Notes: generated by a model not told the origin, from the sequence alone. A stretch of 64,000 nucleotides of DNA from Muribaculaceae bacterium (GCA_017557625.1 JAFYYG010000028.1:24629-88628), one strand, 5' to 3'. Numbered from the stretch's first letter, positions 15,732 through 25,433 are shown. Numbers and translations: made by a program.

Positions 15732-17639
15732 CTATTTGATTATAATCTTCTTGCCATTGTGGATGTAAATGCCAGCAGGGAGGTTGTTGCCGTTCATCAT
15801 TCGGCCCATCAGGTCATAGTAGTTGTTGTCGTGTGGGCGTGGAGTGTCGACATTGATATTGTCGATGGGAGTGTAGTCAGGGGTGTGAACACGGTAGGCG
15901 GCATAACCGTTGCCCATGGTATATTCATAAACCATAACACTCTTGCCTCTTTCGGGCACCACACGGAAGAATGAGCCTACAGAGGGATTGGCATAATAGC
16001 CGCCAGTCCCCATAGGAGGAATGGTGGCCACTGCTGTGGCTTCGGCGCTCATGTCGCGGATTGAGAAGCCGCCGTTGTAGTTGCTGCCGCTGGTGTAGAG
16101 AAACATCTCGTGGCCGTCGAGCTCAAAATAGGCACCTCCCACCGACGAGTTGCTGTTGGGGGTTGTGGTGTTGAGTGAGCCGGGGATATATTTGCCCTTG
16201 TCGGTGCCGTTGTAGAGATAGTAGCCCTGATTGCGCACTTGATAGACGAAGTGGTAAGGGTCGTTATCGATGGGGTAAATCACACCTGCCGTAGAACCAG
16301 CAAACGAGACTCCATCTGTCATTTCAACGCCATCAAACTCTCCGTTGACAATTTTGACGAGTGTAATATATGATCTTCCGTTTTGGTAGTGGTAAACGTA
16401 TCCGCCATCTTCGCTCATCACGTCGCCAATGGCACTGATGAAGTTGGTTTGACCAGCTTCATCGAGTTCAAAATCCACCTCAACAGGTTCGGCATTTATG
16501 TCACCGTTAGGATATATAATTAGTTTGTTGGGAGTCGATGTGACACCGTCGTTGCGCTGAATCAAGTTTCCTGCACTGTCGAAACAGATGCCATGGCTGC
16601 TCGTTCCAGGTGCTTCGGTTAATGTGCCGTCGGGCTTGAGAATTACAAGTTTGCTGGTTGTGTAGTTGTTAGCATAGAAAGTTCCATCGGTTGTGATAGC
16701 GGCTTGTTGCGCTGACTTGTAAGGAGAAGCGTCGGCATCAAGCCCCGAAGGAAAATTTGCTGGCAGGTTGCCTTTTTCGCGGGTGTAGGAGAACACGGTG
16801 TCAACCACCACTTGCAGCGGCTCCATAGGTTCCACGATGGCATCCCAGTTGATGTCTTGGAGTTCGGGCATATCGCTCGGCATGAGGTAGTCGCAGGTCA
16901 TCATCGCTACGCCCATATTGCCATAGAGGTTGTAGTTGGCTAGTGAGTTCACTGTCCACACAGCCACTTCAAGGCCCTTGTCATGGAACTTCTTTACGGT
17001 GTAAATGTCAAAGCAACCAGCCTCTATGCTTGGCGTTAATCCCCATTGCACAATCCAGTCGAAATGGGTTGACCAGTTGCTGTTACACAGGAACTGGCAT
17101 TTGAGAGCGGGGTAGTTGGTGCGAACATACTCCAGCGAGTTGCGCATCGAGGTAAGGATGATAGCCTTGTCGGTAAGACCTTTTTCCTCGATGAGAGCGG
17201 CAAGTCCAGGGAACTTGCTCATGTCGTTGTTGTTGATGCCTGTGGTCCATTTGAGCTCTATCACTGGCGTTACATTTTTCTCGGCACAGATGTCGAGATA
17301 CTCGGCAACAGTGCAGATGTGTCCAGTATAGGTCACGCCACCGCGGGTCTGTGTGTAGGTCTCGGCCTGCAGTTCGGCGAGGGTGGCGTTGGCAACGGTG
17401 AGGTTGCCGCCTACCGAGTTAGTGGTCTCGTCATGGCTAATCACGTAGTAGCCGTCGGCAGTGACACGCACGTCACACTCAAGGCCCTGATAGCCATAAT
17501 GGTCCACTCCGTTGTTGTAAGCCTCAACGGTGTTCATCACTCCCATGTAGCTGCCACGGTGGCCAATGAAGATGGGCTTCCATGCCCAAACACTTATCGC
17601 GCAGGCGACAGTAAGAATAGCTAGTAAAAATCTTTTCAT
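15732..17639 (-). CDS. Exported glycerophosphodiester phosphodiesterase-like protein with T9SS-type tail
   Basis: A 635-residue secreted protein. Signal peptide (MKRFLLAILTVACAISVWA), then a GDPD TIM-barrel at about residues 22-260 with the catalytic signatures FIGHRGSYMGVMNTVEAY and ECDVRVTADGYYVISHDET. Residues about 290-590 are a second, repeat-like beta-rich region (likely propeller) with recurring GG/Y..N patterns. The last 40 residues (YYDLMGRMMN...LPAGIYIHNGKKIIIK) match the Prevotella-type C-terminal sorting tail for type IX secretion or surface attachment. It should release glycerol-3-phosphate from phosphodiesters outside the cell; the substrate is unknown. It has its own promoter at 17676-17706. 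Confidence 0.85.
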   Translation of the reverse strand: MKRFLLAILTVACAISVWAWKPIFIGHRGSYMGVMNTVEAYNNGVDHYGYQGLECDVRVTADGYYVISHDETTNSVGGNLTVANATLAELQAETYTQTRGGVTYTGHICTVAEYLDICAEKNVTPVIELKWTTGINNNDMSKFPGLAALIEEKGLTDKAIILTSMRNSLEYVRTNYPALKCQFLCNSNWSTHFDWIVQWGLTPSIEAGCFDIYTVKKFHDKGLEVAVWTVNSLANYNLYGNMGVAMMTCDYLMPSDMPELQDINWDAIVEPMEPLQVVVDTVFSYTREKGNLPANFPSGLDADASPYKSAQQAAITTDGTFYANNYTTSKLVILKPDGTLTEAPGTSSHGICFDSAGNLIQRNDGVTSTPNKLIIYPNGDINAEPVEVDFELDEAGQTNFISAIGDVMSEDGGYVYHYQNGRSYITLVKIVNGEFDGVEMTDGVSFAGSTAGVIYPIDNDPYHFVYQVRNQGYYLYNGTDKGKYIPGSLNTTTPNSNSSVGGAYFELDGHEMFLYTSGSNYNGGFSIRDMSAEATAVATIPPMGTGGYYANPSVGSFFRVVPERGKSVMVYEYTMGNGYAAYRVHTPDYTPIDNINVDTPRPHDNNYYDLMGRMMNGNNLPAGIYIHNGKKIIIK

Positions 17640-17675
17640 AACACTATAAGTTTTAGATTGTTTGAAATTTTGCGG

Positions 17676-17706
17676 TAAAGATAATGATTGTTTTTGTTTT
17701 GTGCAA
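17676..17706 (-). promoter_or_regulatory. Promoter of the GDPD gene
   Basis: On the minus strand TTG (17704-17706), 20 nt, then TATCTTTA (17676-17683). It matches the Bacteroidetes consensus except for the last base. Confidence 0.55.
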
Positions 17707-17808
17707 GAAAATTGTGAAAATATTGAGTGTTGAAAGTTTGACTTGGTTTGTTGTGCCCATACTGGGGGAGATGATTTAGATGAAGCGGTGAGGTGTTTTA
17801 TTTCCGAA

Positions 17809-17824
17809 CGCCGTGCTTACGGCG
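17809..17824. other. Short GC-rich hairpin in a gene-free stretch
   Basis: CGCCGT/ACGGCG with loop GCTT. It lies in the 17640-18004 spacer, which otherwise holds the GDPD promoter, one copy of the dispersed element and the promoter of the HMA gene. Confidence 0.6.
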
Positions 17825-17863
17825 CAATACAACAACAGCGCTTAGGTTGATTTTTGCCCGCTC

Positions 17864-17935
17864 TTTTGAATAAAATGCTCACGCTTCGCAAAGCTTTAAG
17901 CAGGCTTAGCCTTGTCTCGCTTAATCGCATTTTTG
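17864..17935 (-). repeat. Dispersed intergenic element, copy A
   Basis: On the minus strand it begins AAAAATGCGATTAAGCGAG and ends AAGCGTGAGCATTTTATTCAAA, around a variable hairpin core (AAGGCTAAGCCTGCTT). The ends are shared almost exactly with copies at 21244-21335 and 28235-28308, while the cores differ. Confidence 0.85.
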
Positions 17936-17945
17936 TGGTATGGTT

Positions 17946-17979
17946 TTTGTCTGTTATTGGTAAATTATGTTTACCTTTG
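17946..17979 (+). promoter_or_regulatory. Promoter of the HMA protein/P-ATPase operon
   Basis: TACCTTTG at 17972-17979 is a perfect -7 element; TTTG at 17946-17949 lies 22 nt upstream. The ATG at 18005 follows with a short leader. Confidence 0.6.
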
Positions 17980-18004
17980 TGGTTAAAATAAACACATTGA
18001 AATT

Positions 18005-18217
18005 ATGACGAAGAATACCTTTACCGTTAGTGGCATGAAATGCGTGAACTGCAAGGCTAATGTGGAGCGTGCTATTAAGGCATTGCCTGGTGTGGCTGAG
18101 GCGGTTGTCAGTCTTGAGGATGCTTGTGTTGCAGTTGAGTATGACGAGGCACAAGTCACTGCACAAGATATGAAGGATGCAGTTGAGGACCTTGGGCGAT
18201 TTGAAATGACTATTTAA
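18005..18217 (+). CDS. Heavy-metal-associated (HMA) domain protein, CopZ-like
   Basis: A 70-residue stand-alone HMA domain with the metal-binding loop [15 protein letters not shown] (CxxC). It is probably a cytoplasmic Cu(I) chaperone that hands metal to the adjacent P-type ATPase. Its stop codon overlaps the ATPase start (TAATG), so the two are translationally coupled. Copper specificity is inferred from the family and the partner; the domain alone does not rule out other soft metals. Confidence 0.9.
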   Translation: MTKNTFTVSGMKCVNCKANVERAIKALPGVAEAVVSLEDACVAVEYDEAQVTAQDMKDAVEDLGRFEMTI

Positions 18218-20160
18218 TGCGCAAGACTCTTCCTGTCATAGGTATGGCGTGCTCGGCTTGTTCGGCTAATGTGGAGAACAAGCTGCGGGAGATTGCTGGG
18301 GTTAATGAGGCTTCGGTGAACCTCGTTGGTCGCACCGCTACGATAGATTATGACCGTGCGCGGGTGTCGCTGGAAGAGATAAAGCGGCAAATTAGCGATA
18401 TAGGCTATGACATGGTGATTGACGATGATCGCAGTGTGCAGGAGATTGAGGCGCGCGAGTGGAAACTCCTCAAACGCAAGACCATAATGGCGTGGGTTTT
18501 TGCGGTCATGGTTATGTGTCTGTCGATGGGATGGGTTAATGCCGGTGGCAGGGATGCCGCAAATCAACTATCGCTGATAATCGCTCTTGCATGTATCATC
18601 TTGTGCGGCAGGGAGTTTTATGTGTCGGCGTTCAAGCAACTCAGGCATGGCATCACCAGCATGGATACGTTGGTGACACTGTCAACAGCTATAACATTCT
18701 TGTTCAGTGCTTTCAACACCTTTTATGGCGAAACTGTTTGGGGAACACGAGGCATAGAGTGGCACTCCTATTTCGACGCCGTGACGATGATTATCGCATT
18801 TGTCCTCACAGGAAGATTGCTGGAGGAAAAGGCGAAGGACAGCACCGCAACAAGTCTGCGCCAGCTCATGGGCATGTCGCCCAAGACGGCAAGGGTCGTC
18901 AGCAAGAAACATCCAGTAGAGGGCGATGAGGTTGGCGAAATGGTGCCGATTTCCACCATCGAGAAAGGTGACCTTCTTGAGGTGCGTGCCGGCGAGAAGA
19001 TTCCCGTTGATGGCGAGGTGACATGGGCGTCGAGTTTTATGACCGACGATGCCGCCTACGTTGACGAAAGCATGATAACCGGCGAACCCACGCCTGCCGT
19101 GAAACGTGTGGGCGACAAGGTGCTTGCTGGCACCATTCCGAGTCAGGGACGCTTGCGACTCAGGGCGCGCCAGGTGGGCGAGGAGACTGCCTTGGCGCAG
19201 ATCATCGCCATTGTCCAGCAGGCTCAAGGCTCTAAGGCTCCTGTTCAGCGACTCGTTGATAAGGCGGCGAGCGTGTTTGTGCCTGTAGTGGCGGTAGCAG
19301 CTTTGCTCACCTTTGTGCTATGGATAATAATTGCAGGTTTAGACTCACTGCCTCAGGCGATTATCTCAGCAGTAGCGGTGCTTGTAGTGGCATGTCCGTG
19401 CGCTATGGGTCTTGCCACTCCTACTGCATTGATGGTTGGCATGGGCAAAGCTGCCGAGCGGCAGGTTCTTATCAAAGACGCAACTGCCCTCGAACTGCTG
19501 CGCAAAGTCGATGCACTTGTCACCGACAAAACCGGGACATTGACTGTCCCCAACAAAAATCTGGTGGATTTTACCCGTGCCGACGATTTGGCACTTGATG
19601 AGCGAGAGACTATGAAACCTAACGTAAGAGAGGTGATTGATGCATTGAAACAGATGGGCATTGAGGTTCATCTGCTCAGCGGCGACAAGGAGGAAGCGGT
19701 GCGATATTGGGCACAGAAAGTAGGTGTCGAGCATTGTCAAAGCGGGGTTATGCCAGCCGATAAAGAGGCACTTGTCAAGCAGTTACAGAGCGAGGGAAAG
19801 ACCGTAGCTATGATGGGTGACGGTATCAACGACACCCAGGCTCTGGCTCTTGCCGACGTGAGCATAGCCATTGGCACCGGCACCGATGTGGCGATGGATG
19901 TGGCGCAGGTCACCCTTATGGGAAACGACCTGCAAAGTGTACCAACCGCCGTTAATTTGAGCCGAAAAACCGTCAAGATGATATGGCAGAATCTGTTTTG
20001 GGCTTTCATCTACAATATTGTGTGTCTGCCTCTTGCGGCAGGTGTGCTGCATCTTTTCGGTATCAACTTCCAGATAACTCCCATGTGGGCGGCAGCACTG
20101 ATGGCACTCTCGAGCCTCTCGGTGGTGCTTAACAGTTTGAGATTGAAGTTTTCAAGTTAG
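18217..20160 (+). CDS. Copper-type P1B ATPase lacking most of the nucleotide-binding domain
   Basis: A 647-residue ATPase. An N-terminal HMA domain ([11 protein letters not shown]) is followed by the P1B membrane core with the ion-site motif [12 protein letters not shown] (about 391-402), the actuator TGE (MITGEPTPA), the phosphorylation site DKTGTLT (Asp about 436) and the hinge [15 protein letters not shown] (about 533). Only about 50 residues separate DKTGT from the LLSGDK motif, against roughly 170 in ordinary CopA. The N-domain with its HP motif is absent, replaced by a short charged linker ([20 protein letters not shown]). The C-terminal helices ([18 protein letters not shown]) are intact. 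A clean reading frame argues against simple decay. How it binds ATP is the open question. Confidence 0.88.
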   Translation: MRKTLPVIGMACSACSANVENKLREIAGVNEASVNLVGRTATIDYDRARVSLEEIKRQISDIGYDMVIDDDRSVQEIEAREWKLLKRKTIMAWVFAVMVMCLSMGWVNAGGRDAANQLSLIIALACIILCGREFYVSAFKQLRHGITSMDTLVTLSTAITFLFSAFNTFYGETVWGTRGIEWHSYFDAVTMIIAFVLTGRLLEEKAKDSTATSLRQLMGMSPKTARVVSKKHPVEGDEVGEMVPISTIEKGDLLEVRAGEKIPVDGEVTWASSFMTDDAAYVDESMITGEPTPAVKRVGDKVLAGTIPSQGRLRLRARQVGEETALAQIIAIVQQAQGSKAPVQRLVDKAASVFVPVVAVAALLTFVLWIIIAGLDSLPQAIISAVAVLVVACPCAMGLATPTALMVGMGKAAERQVLIKDATALELLRKVDALVTDKTGTLTVPNKNLVDFTRADDLALDERETMKPNVREVIDALKQMGIEVHLLSGDKEEAVRYWAQKVGVEHCQSGVMPADKEALVKQLQSEGKTVAMMGDGINDTQALALADVSIAIGTGTDVAMDVAQVTLMGNDLQSVPTAVNLSRKTVKMIWQNLFWAFIYNIVCLPLAAGVLHLFGINFQITPMWAAALMALSSLSVVLNSLRLKFSS

Positions 20161-20236
20161 GTTATTGGTTAGAGTTTCTCGATTTATCGACTACTCGATT
20201 GCTCGATTTTTTGTCAAAATAAAATAAAGTAAATAT

Positions 20237-21004
20237 ATGAGACCATTGATTTTTATCAGTAACGATGACGGATACAATTATCCAGGTTTAAAGGCTTTAA
20301 TAGAAGTGGCGAGGGAGTTTGGCGATGTGATTGTCGCCGCTCCACTCAACCATCAGAGTGGCAAGGCATCGTCAATCACGATGGCCGAGCCTCTGCGTGT
20401 TATTAAGAAAAAGGAGGAACCCGGACTCACTGTTTATGCCGTGAACGGCACACCCACCGACTGCGCCAAGTTAGGTCTTGGAGTGCTTGTGGGAGACAGG
20501 AAAGTCGATTTGGTGCTTTCGGGTGTGAACCACGGCTTCAATCACGGAAATAGCGTGCTCTATAGTGGCACGTTAGGTGTGGTGATGGAGTCAGCTATGG
20601 CGGGGCTGCCAAGTGTGGCGTTCAGCTACGGTGACTATGCCTTTGATGCCGATTTCTCGTCGTGCCTGCCCATTATGCGCCATGTCATTGGCAAGGTTCT
20701 GGCAAATGGTTTGCCCAAGTTTGTGTGCCTAAGTGTCAACATTCCTATGGTGGAAGATGGTCTAAAGGGCATGAAGATGGCTATCTCGGCACCAGGGCGA
20801 TGGACCAACACCTGGGAACACCGTGTTGACCCCCGTGGCGGTGACTACTACTGGATGCTCGGCGACTATGAGGAGGAAAACCCCAATGATGACCGCACCG
20901 ACTTCTATTGGCTTCGTAAAGGTTTTGTCACAGTAACCCCCATCCACATAGACCAGACCGATTTCGACTCCATGCCAGCTATGCAAAAGATGCTGGAGAT
21001 TTAG
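20237..21004 (+). CDS. surE: 5'/3'-nucleotidase SurE
   Basis: A 255-residue survival-protein phosphatase. The metal site ISNDDGYNYPG at the N-terminus, NHQSGKASSITM and the signature SGVNHGFNHGNSVLYSGTLGVVMES (in parts SGVNHGFNHGNS and VLYSGTLGV) are intact. It dephosphorylates nucleoside monophosphates. It is a single gene, and a 12-bp hairpin follows about 80 nt after the stop. Confidence 0.95.
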   Translation: MRPLIFISNDDGYNYPGLKALIEVAREFGDVIVAAPLNHQSGKASSITMAEPLRVIKKKEEPGLTVYAVNGTPTDCAKLGLGVLVGDRKVDLVLSGVNHGFNHGNSVLYSGTLGVVMESAMAGLPSVAFSYGDYAFDADFSSCLPIMRHVIGKVLANGLPKFVCLSVNIPMVEDGLKGMKMAISAPGRWTNTWEHRVDPRGGDYYWMLGDYEEENPNDDRTDFYWLRKGFVTVTPIHIDQTDFDSMPAMQKMLEI

Positions 21005-21082
21005 CGAAGATTGAAGTTGGAGAGCTATAGGTGGCACAAGTTGCTGTTTTCAAAATTGTCGCGTTTGAAACAGTATAAAAAA

Positions 21083-21110
21083 TCAGAGCGGGTCTCCCGA
21101 CTCGCTCTGA
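21083..21110. terminator. Hairpin downstream of surE
   Basis: TCAGAGCG/CGCTCTGA stem continuing through a G-T pair and GTC/GAC around loop TCCC. No strong T-run follows on either strand, so termination is likely but not certain. Confidence 0.6.
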
Positions 21111-21243
21111 ATAATCTGTCTTAATAAACCAAATTTATCACATTTAAGTAATATATATATAGAATATTGTTCTTATTCTAATGCCCTGCAAAATCACATC
21201 ATTATTCTTGAAATTCCAAATAAATATGAACAAAAAATTGATT

Positions 21244-21335
21244 TTTATTCAAAAATGCGATTAAGCGAGAGTGTACAAGAACTTGTTCTTTGCATTCCGA
21301 GCGTGAGCATTATATTCAAAAAAGCATAAAAATCA
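21244..21335 (+). repeat. Dispersed intergenic element, copy B
   Basis: TTCAAAAATGCGATTAAGCG at the left, CGAGCGTGAGCATTATATTC at the right, and a palindromic core AGAACTTGTTCT. It lies in the 21005-21456 gene-free stretch, which otherwise holds the surE hairpin and the SUI1 promoter. Confidence 0.85.
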
Positions 21336-21398
21336 AAGTGTGGATTATGAATAAATGATTGTAAGGGCGAAATTTTGTATATTTTTCACTTGTCTGGA

Positions 21399-21430
21399 TT
21401 TGCTGTTTTTTGCGATTTTTTGTAACTTTG
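21399..21430 (+). promoter_or_regulatory. Promoter of the SUI1-like gene
   Basis: TTTG at 21399-21402, 20 nt, TAACTTTG at 21423-21430; the ATG is at 21457. A full consensus match. Confidence 0.75.
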
Positions 21431-21456
21431 CAATTCACAGATAAAATACATAATAG

Positions 21457-21810
21457 ATGAGCTCACAAGATTGGAAAGCGATGCTCGGGGCGGCGTTTAA
21501 TGTTGACCCCGATGCTGTGGAAAATGAGGGAGTGGCGCAAGAGGCTGCTCCGGTATCGGCTGCTGAGCAGCAGGGAAAGACGATGATAGACATCATCCTT
21601 GACAAGAAAGGCCGCAACGGCAAGAAGGCTACGATTGTTGCTAATCTTACCCTCGACGACGAGAACCTCAAGGCGCTTGCCGCAGAGCTCAAGCGTCACT
21701 GTGGTGTTGGCGGCTCTGCCCGAGGTGGTGAGATACTGATTCAGGGCGACAAACGCGATGCGGTCCTAAACTATCTTAAAAGCCAGGGATTTAAGGCAAG
21801 GATTATTTAG
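21457..21810 (+). CDS. SUI1/YciH-like translation initiation factor
   Basis: A 117-residue protein. Residues about 40-117 form an eIF1/SUI1 domain with IDIILDKKGRNGKKATIV, the core LKRHCGVGGSARGGEILIQG and the C-terminal VLNYLKSQGFKARII. The first 40 residues are an Ala/Glu-rich low-complexity leader. Bacterial members are thought to affect start-site fidelity at the 30S subunit; this is family knowledge. It is followed by a short repeat-rich spacer and the AddA-like helicase gene. Confidence 0.92.
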   Translation: MSSQDWKAMLGAAFNVDPDAVENEGVAQEAAPVSAAEQQGKTMIDIILDKKGRNGKKATIVANLTLDDENLKALAAELKRHCGVGGSARGGEILIQGDKRDAVLNYLKSQGFKARII

Positions 21811-21845
21811 TGTAGAGTGGAGAGTATAGAGTGTAGAGTGGAGAG
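21810..21845. repeat. 15-nt direct repeat
   Basis: GTGTAGAGTGGAGAG occurs at 21810-21824 and again at 21831-21845, separated by TATAGA. It lies in the SUI1-helicase spacer. Confidence 0.85.
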
Positions 21846-21856
21846 ATGTTCTCCGT

Positions 21857-21875
21857 GCAGCGGTTTTGCCGCTGC
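21857..21875 (+). terminator. Hairpin after the SUI1-like gene
   Basis: Perfect 7-bp stem GCAGCGG/CCGCTGC with loop TTTTG. It has no T-tract; it may be a weak terminator or part of the helicase leader. Confidence 0.4.
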
Positions 21876-21908
21876 CACATAAACCGATAACTAATAGCTA
21901 TTTAATAA

Positions 21909-24900
21909 ATGGGAAATATTAATATCATCAAGGCATCGGCGGGGTCGGGAAAGACTTATAACCTCGCGCGGACTTATATCGCAAATCTGATAGGTGTGCC
22001 TACTGGCTCAACGGTGACTGTGCAGAATAAGGAATATGAGCAGTTCACCTTGCGCAAGACGCTCAACTATCATCGGCATCTGCTTGCCATTACGTTCACC
22101 AACAAGGCGACCAACGAGATGAAGGAGCGCATCATCAGGGAACTTTACCTGCTCAGTAAGGGGCAGGGTGACTATGTTCAAGACTTTCACATCATGTTTG
22201 TGAACTGTCAGTTTTACGAGGTTGTTGCTGCCGCCTGTAAGGCGTTGGTATCCATTCTTTTCGACTATGCCAACTTCAACGTGAGCACCATCGATTCCTT
22301 TTTCCAACGTGTGCTGCGCAACTTTGCCCGCGAACTTGACCGAGACTATAATTATGAGGTTCAGATTGACAGTGACTATGCCACCAGCGTCGCTGTTCAC
22401 GACTTTTTGCTTGAACTAGGTTCCACCGACAAGAAACATGCCGCCATCAACAAGTGGGTTAAGGATTTCATCAGTCACAACATCAGCATCAATAAAGATT
22501 GGAACTTCTTCGGCCGAAGCGAAGACCTCAAAAAATTTGCCGGCAATATCTACAAGGAGTCGTTCCGTGAGCACCAGGATGAGATCATCAAATATCTACA
22601 GGACATTGGCAACGGTGCTACAGCCTCAAAGGTGGAAAAGTTCAGGCAGCGTATCATACAGGCTCGCAATGATTACAAAAACTGTTATGATAAATCGATA
22701 GAAAAATATTACGACTTTTTCTCAAGTCGCGGTATTGATGCCGATGATCTGAATATTGCAGTTGTCGTTAAGTTATTTAATCGCACCTTCACGGGGTTTG
22801 TGAACTCCGAAGAAGGCACGTTGAGAAACTATGGTGAATTACCTGATGCCCTCACGACGAAAGTGGTAAACGAAGATGCGAGACGCAAGTTGAGGGAGGG
22901 CGACGATGAACAGTTCCGGCAGTTGGTGGAAGAGACCTTCAAGAACTACGACAAGTTCCACCTCTATGACAGCATCCTCAAGAATATCTGGAACTTAGGC
23001 TTACTTGGTAAAATCAATGAGAAACTCGAGCAGTACCGCAAAGATAGCAACAGTATTCTTATAGCCGATACCAACGATCTGATAGGCAAGGCGTTGCAAA
23101 GCGGAGCAGATTTCATCTATGAGCATGTGGGAACCCAATTCAACAACTACATGATTGATGAGTTTCAGGACACAAGCAAAAAGCAGTACAGCAATTTCGA
23201 GCCGCTGCTCAGGGAAACCATTGCCCGAGGCAATGATAACCTCATTATCGGTGACGAGAAGCAGTCGATTTATCGTTTCCGCAACAGCGACCCCAGTTTG
23301 CTGCGCGATGTGATAGTTGGTGATTTCCCCGGGCGAATAAAACTCTCAACGCTCGATACTAATTACCGCAGCTTCAGGTCGATAGTAGAGTTCAACAACG
23401 AGCTGTTCACTTCAATAATTAACGAACTGAAATCTAATAACGCATATCCCTTGTTCGTCAAGACCTATAACAATATCACTCAAAAAGTGCACAAGAGCCA
23501 CAAGACGGGAAGGGTAGAGGTGAATTTTGTTCCTAATTTAGGAGGAAAAGGTGGTAGTGGTGAGAATATTACTCGCGCGGCGATAATCAAGACACTGCCG
23601 GGACTCATCAACTCTATGCTTAGCCGTGGCTATCGGATGGGCGATATCGCTATCCTTGTCACCTCCAACGATCATTCTAAGGAGATAATTGCCGAAGTCA
23701 TGAGATTCAACGAGTCGTTAAGTGATACTTCGAAGTATCGTCCCATCAACATCATCTCAAGCGAATCGCTGATGCTGGAGAACTCACCATCGGTAAAGCT
23801 CATTTTGAGTGCTTTGCGATTCCTGGAGATTACTCAATATCAGTTGCCTGAAGACAATGACGAGGCTATGTCGGAAGAGTTTGCCAAGTTTCTTGACAGC
23901 CGAATAAACGAGCAGCGTTACTACAAAATTCTCCATGATTTCATGGCAAACATACAAAAAGCCGGCCCAACGTCTAATCCAGGTGACATCCTGCACGATT
24001 GTGTGGAGAAAGACCATGGCGAGACTGCTACGCTCAAAAAAACTGAGCGATTGAAAAAATATGACGAAATCACTCAGGAACTGATGCCCGACAAGACGGC
24101 ACAACTGTCAAATCTTGTGAATGTAGTTGATAGGATTATCGCTAAATATCTCCTCACCGACAATACTACCGAACTCGAGAACTCCTATCTCATGGCATTT
24201 GTAGATGTGGTGCATAGTTTCTCTCGCCGGCACAATGGCGGCACAATAGCTGAGTTTCTGCAATACTGGGACTCGATGAGAGAGAATTTGACACTCGGTG
24301 CCAGTGGTAACATCGATGCAGTAAATGTAATGACAATACACAAGTCTAAAGGCTTGGAATTCAAGTGTGTGATAGTTCCTTTCGCAAACTGGCAGCTTGA
24401 CAAAATGGACAGTGTGTTCTGGATTGAGAAAGACAAGATAATCGAAAATCTCAACTCTTTTGATGCAATCAAGGACATCGACAATGCCTTGATTCCTCCG
24501 CTGGTGCCCATTGAGAGAACGAAGCTGAAAAACGTCGGACTTTTTTCCGACATCTTAGACAGCGAACTTGAAAACACTCTGATTGACAATCTCAACAAGC
24601 TTTATGTCGCACTCACCCGCCCCAAAGAGGAGCTCCATGTGTTTATGTGCATAGGCAAGAAAGAAAACCCCACTAAAAAGTTGAACGTGAAAAAGGTCAG
24701 CAAGTGTTCCCATTTGCTCCTCAAGTACGTGCCAAAACTGGTTATCAACGGTGAGACGATGAAGGTGAGCGAGAGGGATCTTGACACTTGCTATACACAG
24801 GGTGATGACTCGGCTGAAGGTAACAAACTCCACACTTTTACTTACTATCTAGGAGAGATTAACACCAATGCCGATAAAGAGGAGAAGTCTGACGTGCTTT

Positions 24901-25433
24901 CGGTGAGAGACTACTGGGTATCATCGGAGGTGCTGCCGGTTCATGTGTCGCTGCACAACACCAGCGGCACTTTGAAAGACGAGGGCCTTAAGATGCACGC
25001 GTTGTTCAGCATGATAAAAGGCGAGCGTGATTTTGACAAAGCGTTCAATTACGCCAAGAACAATGGTTTGCTCAGTGACAACATGTATTGGACAGAGGGG
25101 CGCGTGAGACAACTTTTCGAGAGTATAAAGGCAAGCGAGCAGCTCATGACGTGGTTTGATGACGACAACATCTGCTACAACGAGCGTAGTATCAGTTTTC
25201 AGCTGCACGACACAATAGACCACCGTCGCCCCGACCGAATCGTGAAGCGCGCCAACGGCGAGATGCTGATTATCGATTACAAATTTGGCTACAGCGATAA
25301 GGAAGAGACGATGGCCATGCACAAACGGCAGGTTCATGATTACATGATACTGATGAGCAAGCTGGGCGAGACCAATATCAAGGGATATGTATGGTACGCC
25401 CGCTCAGGAAAAATTGTTGAGGTTGAACCATAG
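21909..25433 (+). CDS. UvrD/AddA-like helicase with C-terminal PD-(D/E)XK nuclease
   Basis: An 1174-residue SF1 helicase-nuclease. Motifs run in order: Walker A (IKASAGSGKTYNLA, at the extreme N-terminus), AITFTNKATNEMKERI (Ia), MIDEFQDTSKKQ (II), GDEKQSIYRFRNSDPSLL (III), VMTIHKSKGLEFKCVIVP (V) and LYVALTRPKEELHVF (VI). The last 150 residues carry a RecB-type nuclease core (EMLIIDYKFGY with a downstream QVHDY). This is the architecture of AddA, which acts with AddB to resect double-strand breaks. No AddB-like gene is next to it here: a SUI1 gene lies upstream and a convergent gene downstream. The partner must lie elsewhere or be absent. Confidence 0.9.
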   Translation: MGNINIIKASAGSGKTYNLARTYIANLIGVPTGSTVTVQNKEYEQFTLRKTLNYHRHLLAITFTNKATNEMKERIIRELYLLSKGQGDYVQDFHIMFVNCQFYEVVAAACKALVSILFDYANFNVSTIDSFFQRVLRNFARELDRDYNYEVQIDSDYATSVAVHDFLLELGSTDKKHAAINKWVKDFISHNISINKDWNFFGRSEDLKKFAGNIYKESFREHQDEIIKYLQDIGNGATASKVEKFRQRIIQARNDYKNCYDKSIEKYYDFFSSRGIDADDLNIAVVVKLFNRTFTGFVNSEEGTLRNYGELPDALTTKVVNEDARRKLREGDDEQFRQLVEETFKNYDKFHLYDSILKNIWNLGLLGKINEKLEQYRKDSNSILIADTNDLIGKALQSGADFIYEHVGTQFNNYMIDEFQDTSKKQYSNFEPLLRETIARGNDNLIIGDEKQSIYRFRNSDPSLLRDVIVGDFPGRIKLSTLDTNYRSFRSIVEFNNELFTSIINELKSNNAYPLFVKTYNNITQKVHKSHKTGRVEVNFVPNLGGKGGSGENITRAAIIKTLPGLINSMLSRGYRMGDIAILVTSNDHSKEIIAEVMRFNESLSDTSKYRPINIISSESLMLENSPSVKLILSALRFLEITQYQLPEDNDEAMSEEFAKFLDSRINEQRYYKILHDFMANIQKAGPTSNPGDILHDCVEKDHGETATLKKTERLKKYDEITQELMPDKTAQLSNLVNVVDRIIAKYLLTDNTTELENSYLMAFVDVVHSFSRRHNGGTIAEFLQYWDSMRENLTLGASGNIDAVNVMTIHKSKGLEFKCVIVPFANWQLDKMDSVFWIEKDKIIENLNSFDAIKDIDNALIPPLVPIERTKLKNVGLFSDILDSELENTLIDNLNKLYVALTRPKEELHVFMCIGKKENPTKKLNVKKVSKCSHLLLKYVPKLVINGETMKVSERDLDTCYTQGDDSAEGNKLHTFTYYLGEINTNADKEEKSDVLSVRDYWVSSEVLPVHVSLHNTSGTLKDEGLKMHALFSMIKGERDFDKAFNYAKNNGLLSDNMYWTEGRVRQLFESIKASEQLMTWFDDDNICYNERSISFQLHDTIDHRRPDRIVKRANGEMLIIDYKFGYSDKEETMAMHKRQVHDYMILMSKLGETNIKGYVWYARSGKIVEVEP

